A stretch of 64,000 bases of DNA from Streptomyces sp. Sge12 (GTDB lineage: Bacteria; Actinomycetota; Actinomycetes; Streptomycetales; Streptomycetaceae), in NCBI RefSeq assembly GCF_002080455.1, contig NZ_CP020555.1, positions 5,554,501 through 5,618,500 on the forward strand. The letters are read 5' to 3'. Position numbers and translations under genes: made by a program. The notes under the pieces were generated by a model. It was not told where the DNA came from and searched no databases. It worked only from the letters and a program-made list of their open reading frames with translations. Shown piece after piece: positions 33,544-41,048 of this stretch (positions are counted from its first letter, which is position 1; each line of letters opens with the position of its first letter).

Positions 33544-33582
33544 GAGCCCCGGAATACCTGCCGGGGCCTCCGGGGGATCCGC

Positions 33583-33633
33583 GTGCGACCACCGTGCGAC
33601 CGTTCGTGACCCGTATGCGACCGTCGTGCGACC
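33583..33633 (+). promoter_or_regulatory. 11-bp-phased direct repeats of GTGCGACC upstream of amine oxidase
   Basis: GTGCGACC occurs at 33583, 33594 and 33626, with the variants GTGACCC at 33606 and ATGCGACC at 33615, so five units recur on the same strand about every 11 bp (one turn). A -10-like TAATAC lies at 33645. Heptamer repeats with an 11-bp period ahead of the -10 are the binding pattern of SARP-type activators; this identity is inferred. Confidence 0.5.
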
Positions 33634-33731
33634 GGAGTTGACCGTAATACCACGCCGAACTCGGGTTCCCCTTGAGCCGGTTGGGGGAAGGAGGATCCCC
33701 ACACAGCCGCGCCGACCTCGGGGAGGGGCAC

Positions 33732-35003
33732 GTGCTCAGCAGCGCACACCATGCCGCACACCATGCGGACGTCGTCATCGTAGGAGCCGGAGTCTCAGGA
33801 CTCGCGGCAGCGCAGCACCTGATCGCAGCGGGAGTCACGGTCACCGTCCTGGAGGCCGCGGACGACCCCGGCGGGCGGATGGCCACCGAGTCCGCCGACG
33901 GATTCCGGCTGGACCGGATCGGCCAGTTGCTCAACACCTCGTACACAGAGCTCGAACGCACCCCCGGCCTCCGGGCCCTGACCCTGCGCCCCTTCACACC
34001 GGGGGTCCTCGTCCACACCGACGGGAAACAGCTGCGGGTCGGGGTCCTCACCCCGGCCCGGGCCCTGGCCAGCGGCTCCCTCGACCAGGCCCGGATCAGC
34101 GCCGCCCTCGGCCGGCTCGCCACCTTGCCCGAGGAGAAACTGCTCGCCCGGCCCGAGCGCACCGCGCACGCCGCCCTGCGCTCCCGCGGGCTGCCGGCGC
34201 GCACCCTGCACGGGGCGCTCCGCCCCCTGCTCGCCACCCTGCTGCGCGACCCGGAGCTCACCACCTCCAGCCGGGTCGCCGACCTCGCCCTGCGCACCTT
34301 CGCCCGCGGCCGGCTCGCCGTGCCCGAGGGCGGCGCGGCGGCCCTGCCGGACCTGCTCGCCGCCGCCCTGCCGCCCGGCACCGTACGGACCGGGGTCCGG
34401 GTCCGGTCGGTGGCGACCAACCTGGTCACCACCGAGGAGCACGGCGACTTCCGCTGCCGCTCCGTCCTCCTGGCCACCGGAGCCCGGGCCGCCGCCGAGC
34501 TGCTGCCCGGCCTGCGCGTGCCCGCCTTCCACGAGGTCACCGTCCTGCACCACGCCACCGCCGCACCCCTGTACCGGGACGGCTCGCTGCTCCTGGACGG
34601 GGACCCCAAGTGGCCCGTCGCCCACACCGCCGTGATGAGCGCGGTCGACCCGACCCGGGCCCCGGCCGGCCGGAGCCTGGTCACCACCACCGTCCTCGGC
34701 CCGCCGCCGCCCGCGCGCACGCTCGCCTCCCGGCTGGCCCGGCTCTACGACACCCCCACCCGCGAGTGGGAACTGCTGGCCGTCCACCACACCCCGGAGG
34801 CGGTCCCCGCGATGCCCCCGCCGTACGACCTGCGGCGGCCGGTACGGGTACTGGCCGGGCTGTACGTGTGCGGTGACCACCGCGACACCAACACCGTCCA
34901 GGGGGCCCTGCACTCGGCCCGCCGCGCCGCAGGCGCCGTCCTGCGCGACTTCGGCATCCCGCTCCAGGTCGCCCCGGAGCCCGCGCTTCCGGTGGCGGCC
35001 TGA
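33732..35003 (+). CDS. FAD-dependent amine oxidase / NAD(P)-binding oxidoreductase
   Basis: A 423-residue flavoprotein; GTG 33732 is preceded by GGGAGGGG, and the longer frame from 33672 is not needed. VVIVGAGVSGLAAAQHL is the FAD-binding motif, TVLEAADDPGGRMATE the GGRM motif of the amine oxidase superfamily, and LAGLYVCGDHRDTNTVQGAL the C-terminal FAD contact with GD. The protein could be a protoporphyrinogen-, phytoene- or amine-oxidase relative; substrate unknown. It is divergent or convergent with none, and the NsdA-like gene lies convergent on its right. Confidence 0.9.
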   Translation: MLSSAHHAAHHADVVIVGAGVSGLAAAQHLIAAGVTVTVLEAADDPGGRMATESADGFRLDRIGQLLNTSYTELERTPGLRALTLRPFTPGVLVHTDGKQLRVGVLTPARALASGSLDQARISAALGRLATLPEEKLLARPERTAHAALRSRGLPARTLHGALRPLLATLLRDPELTTSSRVADLALRTFARGRLAVPEGGAAALPDLLAAALPPGTVRTGVRVRSVATNLVTTEEHGDFRCRSVLLATGARAAAELLPGLRVPAFHEVTVLHHATAAPLYRDGSLLLDGDPKWPVAHTAVMSAVDPTRAPAGRSLVTTTVLGPPPPARTLASRLARLYDTPTREWELLAVHHTPEAVPAMPPPYDLRRPVRVLAGLYVCGDHRDTNTVQGALHSARRAAGAVLRDFGIPLQVAPEPALPVAA

Positions 35004-35075
35004 GAACCACAGACGCACCGGGGGCCCGGTCCCGCCACGGGACCGGGCCCCTGCTGTACCGGGATCCACGTGCCC

Positions 35076-36515
35076 TCAGGACAGGGCCGCCACCCGGTCC
35101 CGGTAGGTCCGCACGGCCGAGGCGTCCCGGTACGGCTCCAGCCGCCGCTCGAAGTCCCGTACGTACTCCACCGCGCGCACCGACCGCATCTCCATCGCCT
35201 GCTGCGCCGCCTCCGCGCCCAACGCGCAGGCCTGGTCCAGCTCGCCCAGCCCCAGCCGGGCCGTGGCCAGCACCACCCGGCAGAACAGCCGGGACCGCGC
35301 GTACCCGGGCGCCCGCAGCTGGAGCGACCGCTCCGCGTGCTGCGCCGAGGCCCGGTACTGCTGGAGGTCCCGGTGGCAGTGCCCGAACTCGTCCGCCAAC
35401 TGCGCCTCGTCGTAGAACCGGGCCCAGTGCGGCACGTCGTCCCCCGGCCGGGCCGCGCCCAGCGCGCGCTCGGCCCGCACCAGGGAGGCGGTCGACGCGC
35501 GGACCTCGCCGAGGACGGCGTGTCCGCGCGCCTCGGCCGAGTGGAGCAGCGCCTGGACCACCGGCGGCGGCCCGGAGCCGACGCCCTGCTGGGCCACCCG
35601 GGCCAGCTGGACGGCCTCGCGGCCGTGGCCGAGGTAGACCGCCTGCCGGCTCATGGTGACCAGCACGTACGAGCCGTAGGGGCGGTCCGCGGCCGCCTGC
35701 GCGAGCCGCAGCGCCTGCACGAAGTAGCGCTGGGCCAGGCCGTGCGCAGCGATGTCGTACGAGGTCCAGCCCGCGAGCCGGGTCAGATCGGCGGCCGCCG
35801 AGAACAGCCGCCGCCCGGTGGTCTCCCCGTAGGTCCCGCGGAGCATCGGCTCGGCCTCGTGCTCCAGGTAGCGCACCAGGGCCTGCCGGGCGTGGCCGCC
35901 GCCGTAGGCCTGGTCCAGGGTCCGGAACAGCTCGCTCACCGATCTCAGCGCGGCGATGTCCCCGCCGGTCACGCGCTGCCCGGGGCCGCGGTCGATCTGT
36001 CGCTGCCGGGGCACCGAGGCCCGCCCCTGCAGCGGGACGCGGGCCGCCGAGGGTTCCGCACCGCGGCCGACCCGCTCGTCGGCCCGCCCGATGAGCCAGT
36101 CGCGGCTGGGCACGACCAGCCCGGCCGGGGTGAAGGCGATCTTCCGGAGCTCGGCGTGCGAGCCGGAGTCCTTGCGCCACAGCCCGCTCGCGATGTCGAC
36201 TGCCTCCTCGGGGGTCGCCGCGAACTCCAGGCCCGCATAGACGGGCGCGCAGGCGTCCAGGCCCAGGTCCTGGGCGGAGAGCCGCCGTCCGAGGCGGCGC
36301 GTGAACACCTCGGCGATCAGCGCCGGAGTAGTGCCGCGAGGCTGCTGCCCGCGCAGCCATCTGGTCACCGAGGTTTTGTCGTACCGCAGATCGAGACCGT
36401 GCTCCAGGCCGAGCTGGTCCACGCGGCGGGCGAGCCCGGCGTTGGAGAACCCGGCTTCCGCGATCAGCGCCGCGAGCTGCCGGTTGGGGACGCGCTGGGC
36501 AGGTCGTTCCGTCAT
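35076..36515 (-). CDS. NsdA-like regulator (helix-turn-helix plus tetratricopeptide-type repeats)
   Basis: A 479-residue protein from ATG 36515. Residues about 9-70 form a degenerate HTH: PNRQLAALIAEAGFSNAGLARRVD and SVTRWLRGQQPRG. The remainder is helical with repeated 35-residue helix pairs (RYFVQALRLAQAAADRPYGSYVLVTMSRQAVYLGH, and RASAQHAERSLQLRAPGYARSRLFCRVVLATARLGLGELDQA), as in NsdA/NsdB proteins that restrain antibiotic production and sporulation in Streptomyces. I infer a developmental regulatory role. A dyad (CGGCGAA-C-TTCGCCG, 36579-36593) lies 64 bp upstream of the start. Confidence 0.8.
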   Translation of the reverse strand: MTERPAQRVPNRQLAALIAEAGFSNAGLARRVDQLGLEHGLDLRYDKTSVTRWLRGQQPRGTTPALIAEVFTRRLGRRLSAQDLGLDACAPVYAGLEFAATPEEAVDIASGLWRKDSGSHAELRKIAFTPAGLVVPSRDWLIGRADERVGRGAEPSAARVPLQGRASVPRQRQIDRGPGQRVTGGDIAALRSVSELFRTLDQAYGGGHARQALVRYLEHEAEPMLRGTYGETTGRRLFSAAADLTRLAGWTSYDIAAHGLAQRYFVQALRLAQAAADRPYGSYVLVTMSRQAVYLGHGREAVQLARVAQQGVGSGPPPVVQALLHSAEARGHAVLGEVRASTASLVRAERALGAARPGDDVPHWARFYDEAQLADEFGHCHRDLQQYRASAQHAERSLQLRAPGYARSRLFCRVVLATARLGLGELDQACALGAEAAQQAMEMRSVRAVEYVRDFERRLEPYRDASAVRTYRDRVAALS

Positions 36516-36578
36516 CGGCTCCACGGTCTCCTGACGTGACGGACCGGGGTCCCGGCCCTGTGAACGGCGTGAATGTAG

Positions 36579-36593
36579 CGGCGAACTTCGCCG
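36579..36593. promoter_or_regulatory. CGGCGAA-C-TTCGCCG dyad
   Basis: A perfect 7-bp inverted repeat with a 1-bp centre, nested between GAATGT (36571-36576) and ACATTC (36613-36618), in the promoter region of the NsdA-like gene. Operator candidate. Confidence 0.45.
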
Positions 36594-36688
36594 ATGCCGC
36601 CCTCTCTGCCCCACATTCATCCGATCGTGTGCAGAATGCGTAGGGCCCTTTACGGACCGGACCCCTCCGCCCGCGTACGCTGCGGCCC

Positions 36689-36973
36689 ATGACCCCTCGG
36701 CCCCACGGGGCGCACCTCCCCGAGGAGCGAACCGAATCCACAGCCCCGCTGTCCCCGCCCGAACTGACCGAGGCGGAGTGCCGGCGCTGCGGCACCTACA
36801 TCGCGGGGCTCGACGGCCGGTACGCGTGCGGGGTGTGCGGCTGGGTCAACGACCACGAGGAGGGCCACCGGCGGCTGCCGCGGGCCGACGAGGACCCGGA
36901 CCGGCCGCCCAAGGGCCGACGCCGGCCGAAGCAGCTGCCGTGGCCCCCGGTGGAGCCCGCGCCGGGGCCCTGA
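36689..36973 (+). CDS. small zinc-ribbon-like protein, 94 residues
   Basis: ATG 36689. The core ECRRCGTYIAGLDGRYACGVCGWVND has two CxxC pairs spaced as in a zinc ribbon, flanked by an acidic N-terminus and a basic Pro-rich C-terminus. TACGCT ends 7 bp before the ATG, so the mRNA is probably leaderless. Function unknown; perhaps a nucleic-acid or protein adaptor. Confidence 0.72.
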   Translation: MTPRPHGAHLPEERTESTAPLSPPELTEAECRRCGTYIAGLDGRYACGVCGWVNDHEEGHRRLPRADEDPDRPPKGRRRPKQLPWPPVEPAPGP

Positions 36974-36998
36974 AGAGGCCTTGAAGGGGCCTTGAAGG
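36966..36998. repeat. 11-bp tandem repeat GGCCTTGAAGG, three copies
   Basis: Three 11-bp units (GGCCCTGAAGA, GGCCTTGAAGG, GGCCTTGAAGG) run from the end of the zinc-ribbon gene into the lipB leader. Confidence 0.75.
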
Positions 36999-37082
36999 GG
37001 CCCTGTGGGGGCTCGAACGGGTCGCCGTACCCTTGCTCAGTGAGGTACGTGCACACAGCAGGTTCAATGAGGAGGCGCTGCG

Positions 37083-37883
37083 GTGGCTGAGCTTGGGTTT
37101 GTCCATCTGGGCTTCGGACCGGAATCCGTCGAGTACACCGTGGCCTGGGAAGAGCAGCGCCGGGTGCACGCCGCCCGCTTCGCGGACGAGATCGAGGACA
37201 CCTGCCTGCTGCTGGAGCACCTGCCGGTCTACACGGCGGGCCGGCGCACCGACCCCAGCGAGCGCCCGCTCGACGGCACCCCCGTCGTCGACGTGGACCG
37301 CGGCGGCAAGATCACCTGGCACGGGCCGGGCCAGCTGGTCGGCTACCCGATCATGAAGCTGCCCCGCCCGGTCGACGTGGTCGCGCACGTCCGCCGCCTC
37401 GAAGAGGCCCTGATCCGCACCGCCGCCGAATTCGGCCTGGAGACCACCCGGGTCGAGGGCCGCTCCGGCGTCTGGGTCCTGGGCGACCCCGTCGAGGAGC
37501 GCCCCGCGATCGGCGGGCTCTCCCTGGACTTCGACCCCCGGATCGGCGACGAGGAGTTCGACCCGCGGCTGAACGGCCCCGAGTACGCCCCGTCCAACGC
37601 CGGCCAGCGCCGCGAGGACCGCAAGCTCGCCGCCATCGGCATCCGGGTCGCCAAGGGCGTCACCATGCACGGCTTCGCGATCAACGTGAACCCGGACAGC
37701 ACCTGGTTCGACCGGATCATCCCGTGCGGGATCCGGGACGCCGGTGTGACCTCGCTCTCCTACGAACTTGGCCGCGAGATCACCATCGCCGAGGTGCTGC
37801 CGGTGGCCGAGCGCCACCTGAAGGACGTACTGGAGCACGCGGAGCTGCGGCCCCGCGAAATCGAGTCGGTCGCGGGCGCCTAG
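37083..37883 (+). CDS. lipB: octanoyltransferase
   Basis: A 266-residue enzyme that moves octanoyl from ACP to the lipoyl domains of E2 and H proteins, the first step of lipoate synthesis. GTG 37083 follows GGAGG at 7 bp. Landmarks: VYTAGRRTDPSE, the RGGKITWHGPGQLVGYPI block, LAAIGIRVAKGVTMHGFAINVN (catalytic Lys) and FDRIIPCGIRDAGVTSL (catalytic Cys). It is followed by lipA 109 bp downstream. The E2 protein encoded at 49457-51286 is the natural substrate in this window. Confidence 0.97.
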   Translation: MAELGFVHLGFGPESVEYTVAWEEQRRVHAARFADEIEDTCLLLEHLPVYTAGRRTDPSERPLDGTPVVDVDRGGKITWHGPGQLVGYPIMKLPRPVDVVAHVRRLEEALIRTAAEFGLETTRVEGRSGVWVLGDPVEERPAIGGLSLDFDPRIGDEEFDPRLNGPEYAPSNAGQRREDRKLAAIGIRVAKGVTMHGFAINVNPDSTWFDRIIPCGIRDAGVTSLSYELGREITIAEVLPVAERHLKDVLEHAELRPREIESVAGA

Positions 37884-37992
37884 CCCTCGGGAATGCGGCC
37901 GATCGCTCGCAGGTTGGCCGACGTAAGAGCGTACGAAATTACGGGCGTACCCTGGTGGGCGCCCGAACAATCGAAGTCACAGGGAGCCGGTC

Positions 37993-38940
37993 GTGTCCGC
38001 AGTCGCACCCGACGGACGCAAGATGCTGCGCCTGGAGGTCCGTAACGCCCAGACCCCCATCGAGCGCAAGCCCGAGTGGATCAAGACCCGGGCGAAGATG
38101 GGTCCCGAGTACACCAAGATGCAGGCCCTGGTGAAGGGCGAAGGACTGCACACGGTGTGCCAGGAGGCCGGTTGTCCGAACATCTACGAATGCTGGGAGG
38201 ACCGCGAGGCCACCTTCCTCATCGGTGGTGACCAGTGCACCCGGCGCTGTGACTTCTGCCAGATCGACACGGGCAAGCCCGAGGCGCTGGACCGTGACGA
38301 GCCGCGGCGCGTCGGCGAGTCCGTGGTCACGATGGACCTGAACTACGCCACCATCACGGGCGTCGCGCGCGACGACCTGGCCGACGGCGGCGCCTGGCTT
38401 TACGCGGAGACCGTGCGCCAGATCCACCAGCAGACGGCGGGCCGCGAGACCGGCCACACCAAGGTCGAGCTGCTGGCCCCCGACTTCAACGCGGTCCCGG
38501 AGCTGCTGGAGGAGGTCTTCGCCTCCCGCCCCGAGGTCTTCGCGCACAACGTCGAGACGGTGCCGCGGATCTTCAAGCGGATCCGCCCCGGTTTCCGCTA
38601 CGAGCGCTCGCTCGAGGTGATCACCAAGGCCCGCGCCTACGGCCTGGTGACCAAGTCGAACCTGATCCTCGGCATGGGCGAGGAGCGCGAGGAGGTCTCG
38701 CAGGCCCTCAAGGACCTGCACGAGGCCGGCTGCGAGCTCATCACCATCACCCAGTACCTGCGGCCCTCGCCGCGGCACCACCCCGTCGAGCGCTGGGTGA
38801 AGCCGGCCGAGTTCGTGGAGCTGGCGAAGGAGGCCGAGGAGATCGGCTACTCCGGCGTGATGTCCGGCCCGCTGGTCCGGTCCTCGTACCGGGCGGGTCG
38901 CCTCTACCAGCAGGCGATGGAGAAGCGCAGTCGAGTCTGA
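37993..38940 (+). CDS. lipA: lipoyl synthase
   Basis: A 315-residue radical-SAM enzyme that inserts two sulfurs into protein-bound octanoate. GTG 37993 with AGGGAG upstream. The auxiliary cluster motif VCQEAGCPNIYECW (C-x4-C-x5-C) and the radical-SAM motif CTRRCDFC (CxxxCxxC) are both intact, and the C-terminal RSSY motif that closes the auxiliary cluster is present (LVRSSYRAG). The C-terminus EKRSRV lies in the first unit of a 103-bp tandem repeat, so the natural end may have been changed by the repeat. Confidence 0.97.
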   Translation: MSAVAPDGRKMLRLEVRNAQTPIERKPEWIKTRAKMGPEYTKMQALVKGEGLHTVCQEAGCPNIYECWEDREATFLIGGDQCTRRCDFCQIDTGKPEALDRDEPRRVGESVVTMDLNYATITGVARDDLADGGAWLYAETVRQIHQQTAGRETGHTKVELLAPDFNAVPELLEEVFASRPEVFAHNVETVPRIFKRIRPGFRYERSLEVITKARAYGLVTKSNLILGMGEEREEVSQALKDLHEAGCELITITQYLRPSPRHHPVERWVKPAEFVELAKEAEEIGYSGVMSGPLVRSSYRAGRLYQQAMEKRSRV

Positions 38941-39146
38941 GCGCAGGTCGAGGGTCCGCCCGAGGTACGAGGGCGGGCACTCGGCCGGAGCGGTGACGAG
39001 GCGGAGCTCGACCGCGGGCGCAGAGAAGCGCAGCCGAGTCTGAGCGCAGGTCGAGGGTCCGCCCGAGGTACGAGGGCGGGCACTCGGCCGGAGCGGTGAC
39101 GAGGCGGAGCTTGACCGCGGGCACAGAGAAGCGCAGCCGAGTCTGA
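38920..39146. repeat. 103-bp tandem repeat, two copies plus partial third
   Basis: GAGAAGCGCAG begins units at 38920, 39023 and 39126. The first two units are nearly identical over 103 bp and the third stops after about 21 bp. The first unit holds the lipA stop codon. Each full unit contains a CCGCCC-9 nt-GGGCGG hairpin, so the duplication may have copied a terminator. Confidence 0.9.
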
Positions 39147-39169
39147 ACGTGTGAATTCGAGCACAAAGC

Positions 39170-39310
39170 GTTACTAACGAGTAACACCGCGCCGACGCGG
39201 CCCCTAGGCTCTTCCTCGAGGGAGAGTCCGGTGGGCCGCGTCAGTGTTTGCAACGTGTACATCACATTTGACCGACCGGTCACGCCCTGGTAACACCAGT
39301 CAGTGACGCT
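39170..39310. other. structured intergenic region upstream of the 65-residue gene
   Basis: It contains a stem GTTACT-AACG-AGTAAC (39170-39185), a 10-bp stem GACGCGGCCC/GGGCCGCGTC (39194-39203 and 39233-39242) enclosing a further 7-bp stem with a TCGA loop, then CTGGT-AAC-ACCAG and TGACC-GACC-GGTCA. This could be a terminator for lipA, a small structured RNA, or operator sites for the next gene. Confidence 0.4.
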
Positions 39311-39376
39311 TGGTCCACGCACCGCACACACCGCCCGCATCACGCCGACGCGAGCATCGTGAAAGGGATCGACATC

Positions 39377-39574
39377 ATGCAGGCCGCGCCCGTACGCGCC
39401 ATTGCCATCCCGACCTTCTCCGACGCCTTCCGGGGGATCGAGTCCCTGCTGATGAGCGGGGCCCGTCGCAACGCCTGGACGGCGGTCCTGGAGGACCGCA
39501 AGCGGGCGAAGGACCGGGTCGAAACCGAACATGTACTTGAGGCCGCGGCTACCCGAACCCCGCAGGCCACGTAA
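39377..39574 (+). CDS. small conserved protein, 65 residues
   Basis: ATG 39377 with AAAGGGA about 9 bp upstream. MQAAPVRAIAIPTFSDAFRGIESLLMSGARRNAWTAVLEDRKRAKDRVETEH (shown in part here only for its helical character) is a single amphipathic unit. No function is known to me. It lies between lipA and a DUF4191 gene, which begins 10 bp later with its own -10. Confidence 0.7.
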   Translation: MQAAPVRAIAIPTFSDAFRGIESLLMSGARRNAWTAVLEDRKRAKDRVETEHVLEAAATRTPQAT

Positions 39575-39584
39575 ACTTCGCTGT

Positions 39585-40283
39585 ATGGCGAGGAAGTCAA
39601 ACGCAGAGACTGCTGCGAACCCCGGGCGACTGAAGCAGATCGCCCTGACGTACAAGATGACGCGCAAGGCCGACCCGAAGGTCGGTCTGATCGTCGCGGG
39701 CGTGGGAATCGTCACCTTCGGTGTCTTTCTCGCGATCGGCTTCCTGATCGGGCACGAGCTCTACCTCGGCATCCTCGGATTCCTGGTGGCGTTCCTCGCG
39801 ATGGCGATCGTCTTCGGACGTCGGGCCGAGCGGGCCGCCTTCGGGCAGATGGAAGGACAGCCGGGCGCGGCCGCGGCCGTACTGGACAACGTGGGACGGG
39901 GCTGGACGACCACCCCGGCGATCGCGATGACCCGACAGCAGGACATCGTCCACCGGGCCGTCGGCAAGGCCGGCGTCGTGCTGATCGCCGAGGGCAACCC
40001 GAACCGCGTGAAGCCGCTGCTCGCGAACGAGAAGAAGAAGCTGGCCCGGATCATGCCGGACGTGCCGGTGCACGACTTCATCGTGGGCACGGGCGAGGGC
40101 GAGGTGCCGCTCAAGAAGGTGCGCACCACCCTGCTCAAGCTGCCGCGCGTGCTGGCCGGACCGCAGATCACCCAGGTCAACGACAAGCTGCGGGCCATGG
40201 GTGACCTCATGAGCAACATGCCGCTGCCGAAGGGCCCCATGCCGAAGGGCATGAAGATGCCGCGCGGCGGAAAGATGCGCTGA
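39585..40283 (+). CDS. DUF4191 membrane protein
   Basis: A 232-residue protein from ATG 39585; TAAACT ends 7 bp upstream, a clear leaderless-type promoter. Two adjacent transmembrane helices (IVAGVGIVTFGVFLAIGFLIG and GILGFLVAFLAMAIVFG) precede a soluble domain with GRRAERAAFGQMEGQPGAAAAVLDN and a basic Pro/Lys/Met-rich tail (PKGPMPKGMKMPRGGKMR). The family is conserved beside lipoate genes in actinobacteria but has no known role. Confidence 0.9.
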   Translation: MARKSNAETAANPGRLKQIALTYKMTRKADPKVGLIVAGVGIVTFGVFLAIGFLIGHELYLGILGFLVAFLAMAIVFGRRAERAAFGQMEGQPGAAAAVLDNVGRGWTTTPAIAMTRQQDIVHRAVGKAGVVLIAEGNPNRVKPLLANEKKKLARIMPDVPVHDFIVGTGEGEVPLKKVRTTLLKLPRVLAGPQITQVNDKLRAMGDLMSNMPLPKGPMPKGMKMPRGGKMR

Positions 40284-40305
40284 CCCGGTCAGCTGATTTT
40301 CGTAT

Positions 40306-40359
40306 ACGACACAGGGGTGCCCCCCGAGCCCGCGGGCTCGGGGGGCACCCCTGTGTCGT
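40306..40359. terminator. 27-bp perfect bidirectional terminator
   Basis: Arms 40306-40332 and 40333-40359 are completely complementary. The structure sits 22 bp after the DUF4191 stop and 36 bp from the convergent RDD gene end, so it ends both transcripts. Confidence 0.95.
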
Positions 40360-40395
40360 GCCGTACGCCTGTCGCCGCGTCCGCCGTCCTGCGTC

Positions 40396-40863
40396 CTAGA
40401 TGCGGACCTGGACCGCGCGGGCCAGCCGGTCGTGCAGGCCGCGGCCGTCCCGGTCCCAGATCAGCGCCGGGACGACCAGGGCCAGCAGCACCGTCCGCAG
40501 GACCACCCGGCCGACGCCGAGGCGGCCGCCGGACTCCGAGACCACCCGGAGGCCGAGGATCCGCTTGCCGGGGGTGAAGCCCACGGTGCCGACCGTCAGG
40601 ATGGTGAGGGCCACGAAGAGCCCGAGGGTCCAGTTGCCCGCCGCGGCCAGGTTGCCGCCGGTGATCAGCCCGTAGGCAATCAGCTGGCAGCCGATCCAGT
40701 CGATGGCGACGGCGCCGAGCCGGCGCCCGAACCGTGCCACCGAGCCGGGCCCCTGCTGCGGCAGGCCGAGCTGCTGACCCGGATAGCCGAAGTCGACGCC
40801 CATGTCCTCGGCGGCCGCACGGGGGCCGGAGAGCCAGGATCCGATTGCCTGTCTGTTGTCCAC
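40396..40863 (-). CDS. RDD-family membrane protein
   Basis: A 155-residue protein from GTG 40863. TACCGT ends 6 bp upstream on the minus strand, so the transcript is probably leaderless. RFGRRLGAVAIDWIGCQLIAYGLI carries the family R..D pattern in the first helix, followed by LGLFVALTILTVGTVGFTPGKRILGLRVV and LRTVLLALVVPALIWDRDGRGLHDRLA with the conserved DR. RDD proteins may transport small ions or compatible solutes. It is divergent from glnA. Confidence 0.9.
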   Translation of the reverse strand: MDNRQAIGSWLSGPRAAAEDMGVDFGYPGQQLGLPQQGPGSVARFGRRLGAVAIDWIGCQLIAYGLITGGNLAAAGNWTLGLFVALTILTVGTVGFTPGKRILGLRVVSESGGRLGVGRVVLRTVLLALVVPALIWDRDGRGLHDRLARAVQVRI

Positions 40864-40911
40864 CCGAACACGGTACCCGTGGCGCCGCACGGCCCTCCGC
40901 CGGGACCCTGG

Positions 40912-40949
40912 TTAACTTGTGCGAAACAAATGGGTCATGCTTGGGAAAT
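40912..40949 (+). promoter_or_regulatory. GlnR box upstream of glnA
   Basis: TTAAC-n6-GAAAC-n6-GTCAT-n6-GAAAT: four pentamers with exact 6-bp spacers, matching the GlnR a/b-site pattern, centred about 118 bp before the glnA ATG. The box has the same layout as the one before glnII. Confidence 0.85.
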
Positions 40950-41048
40950 CCCGTCTGCTTATGGTCGGGTCAGCGTGCGGCACCGCACTGACGCGCCACG
41001 AGCTATAAAACCCGTCCCTGCCCCGGGGTCGGGAGTAGGAGGAGTTGG

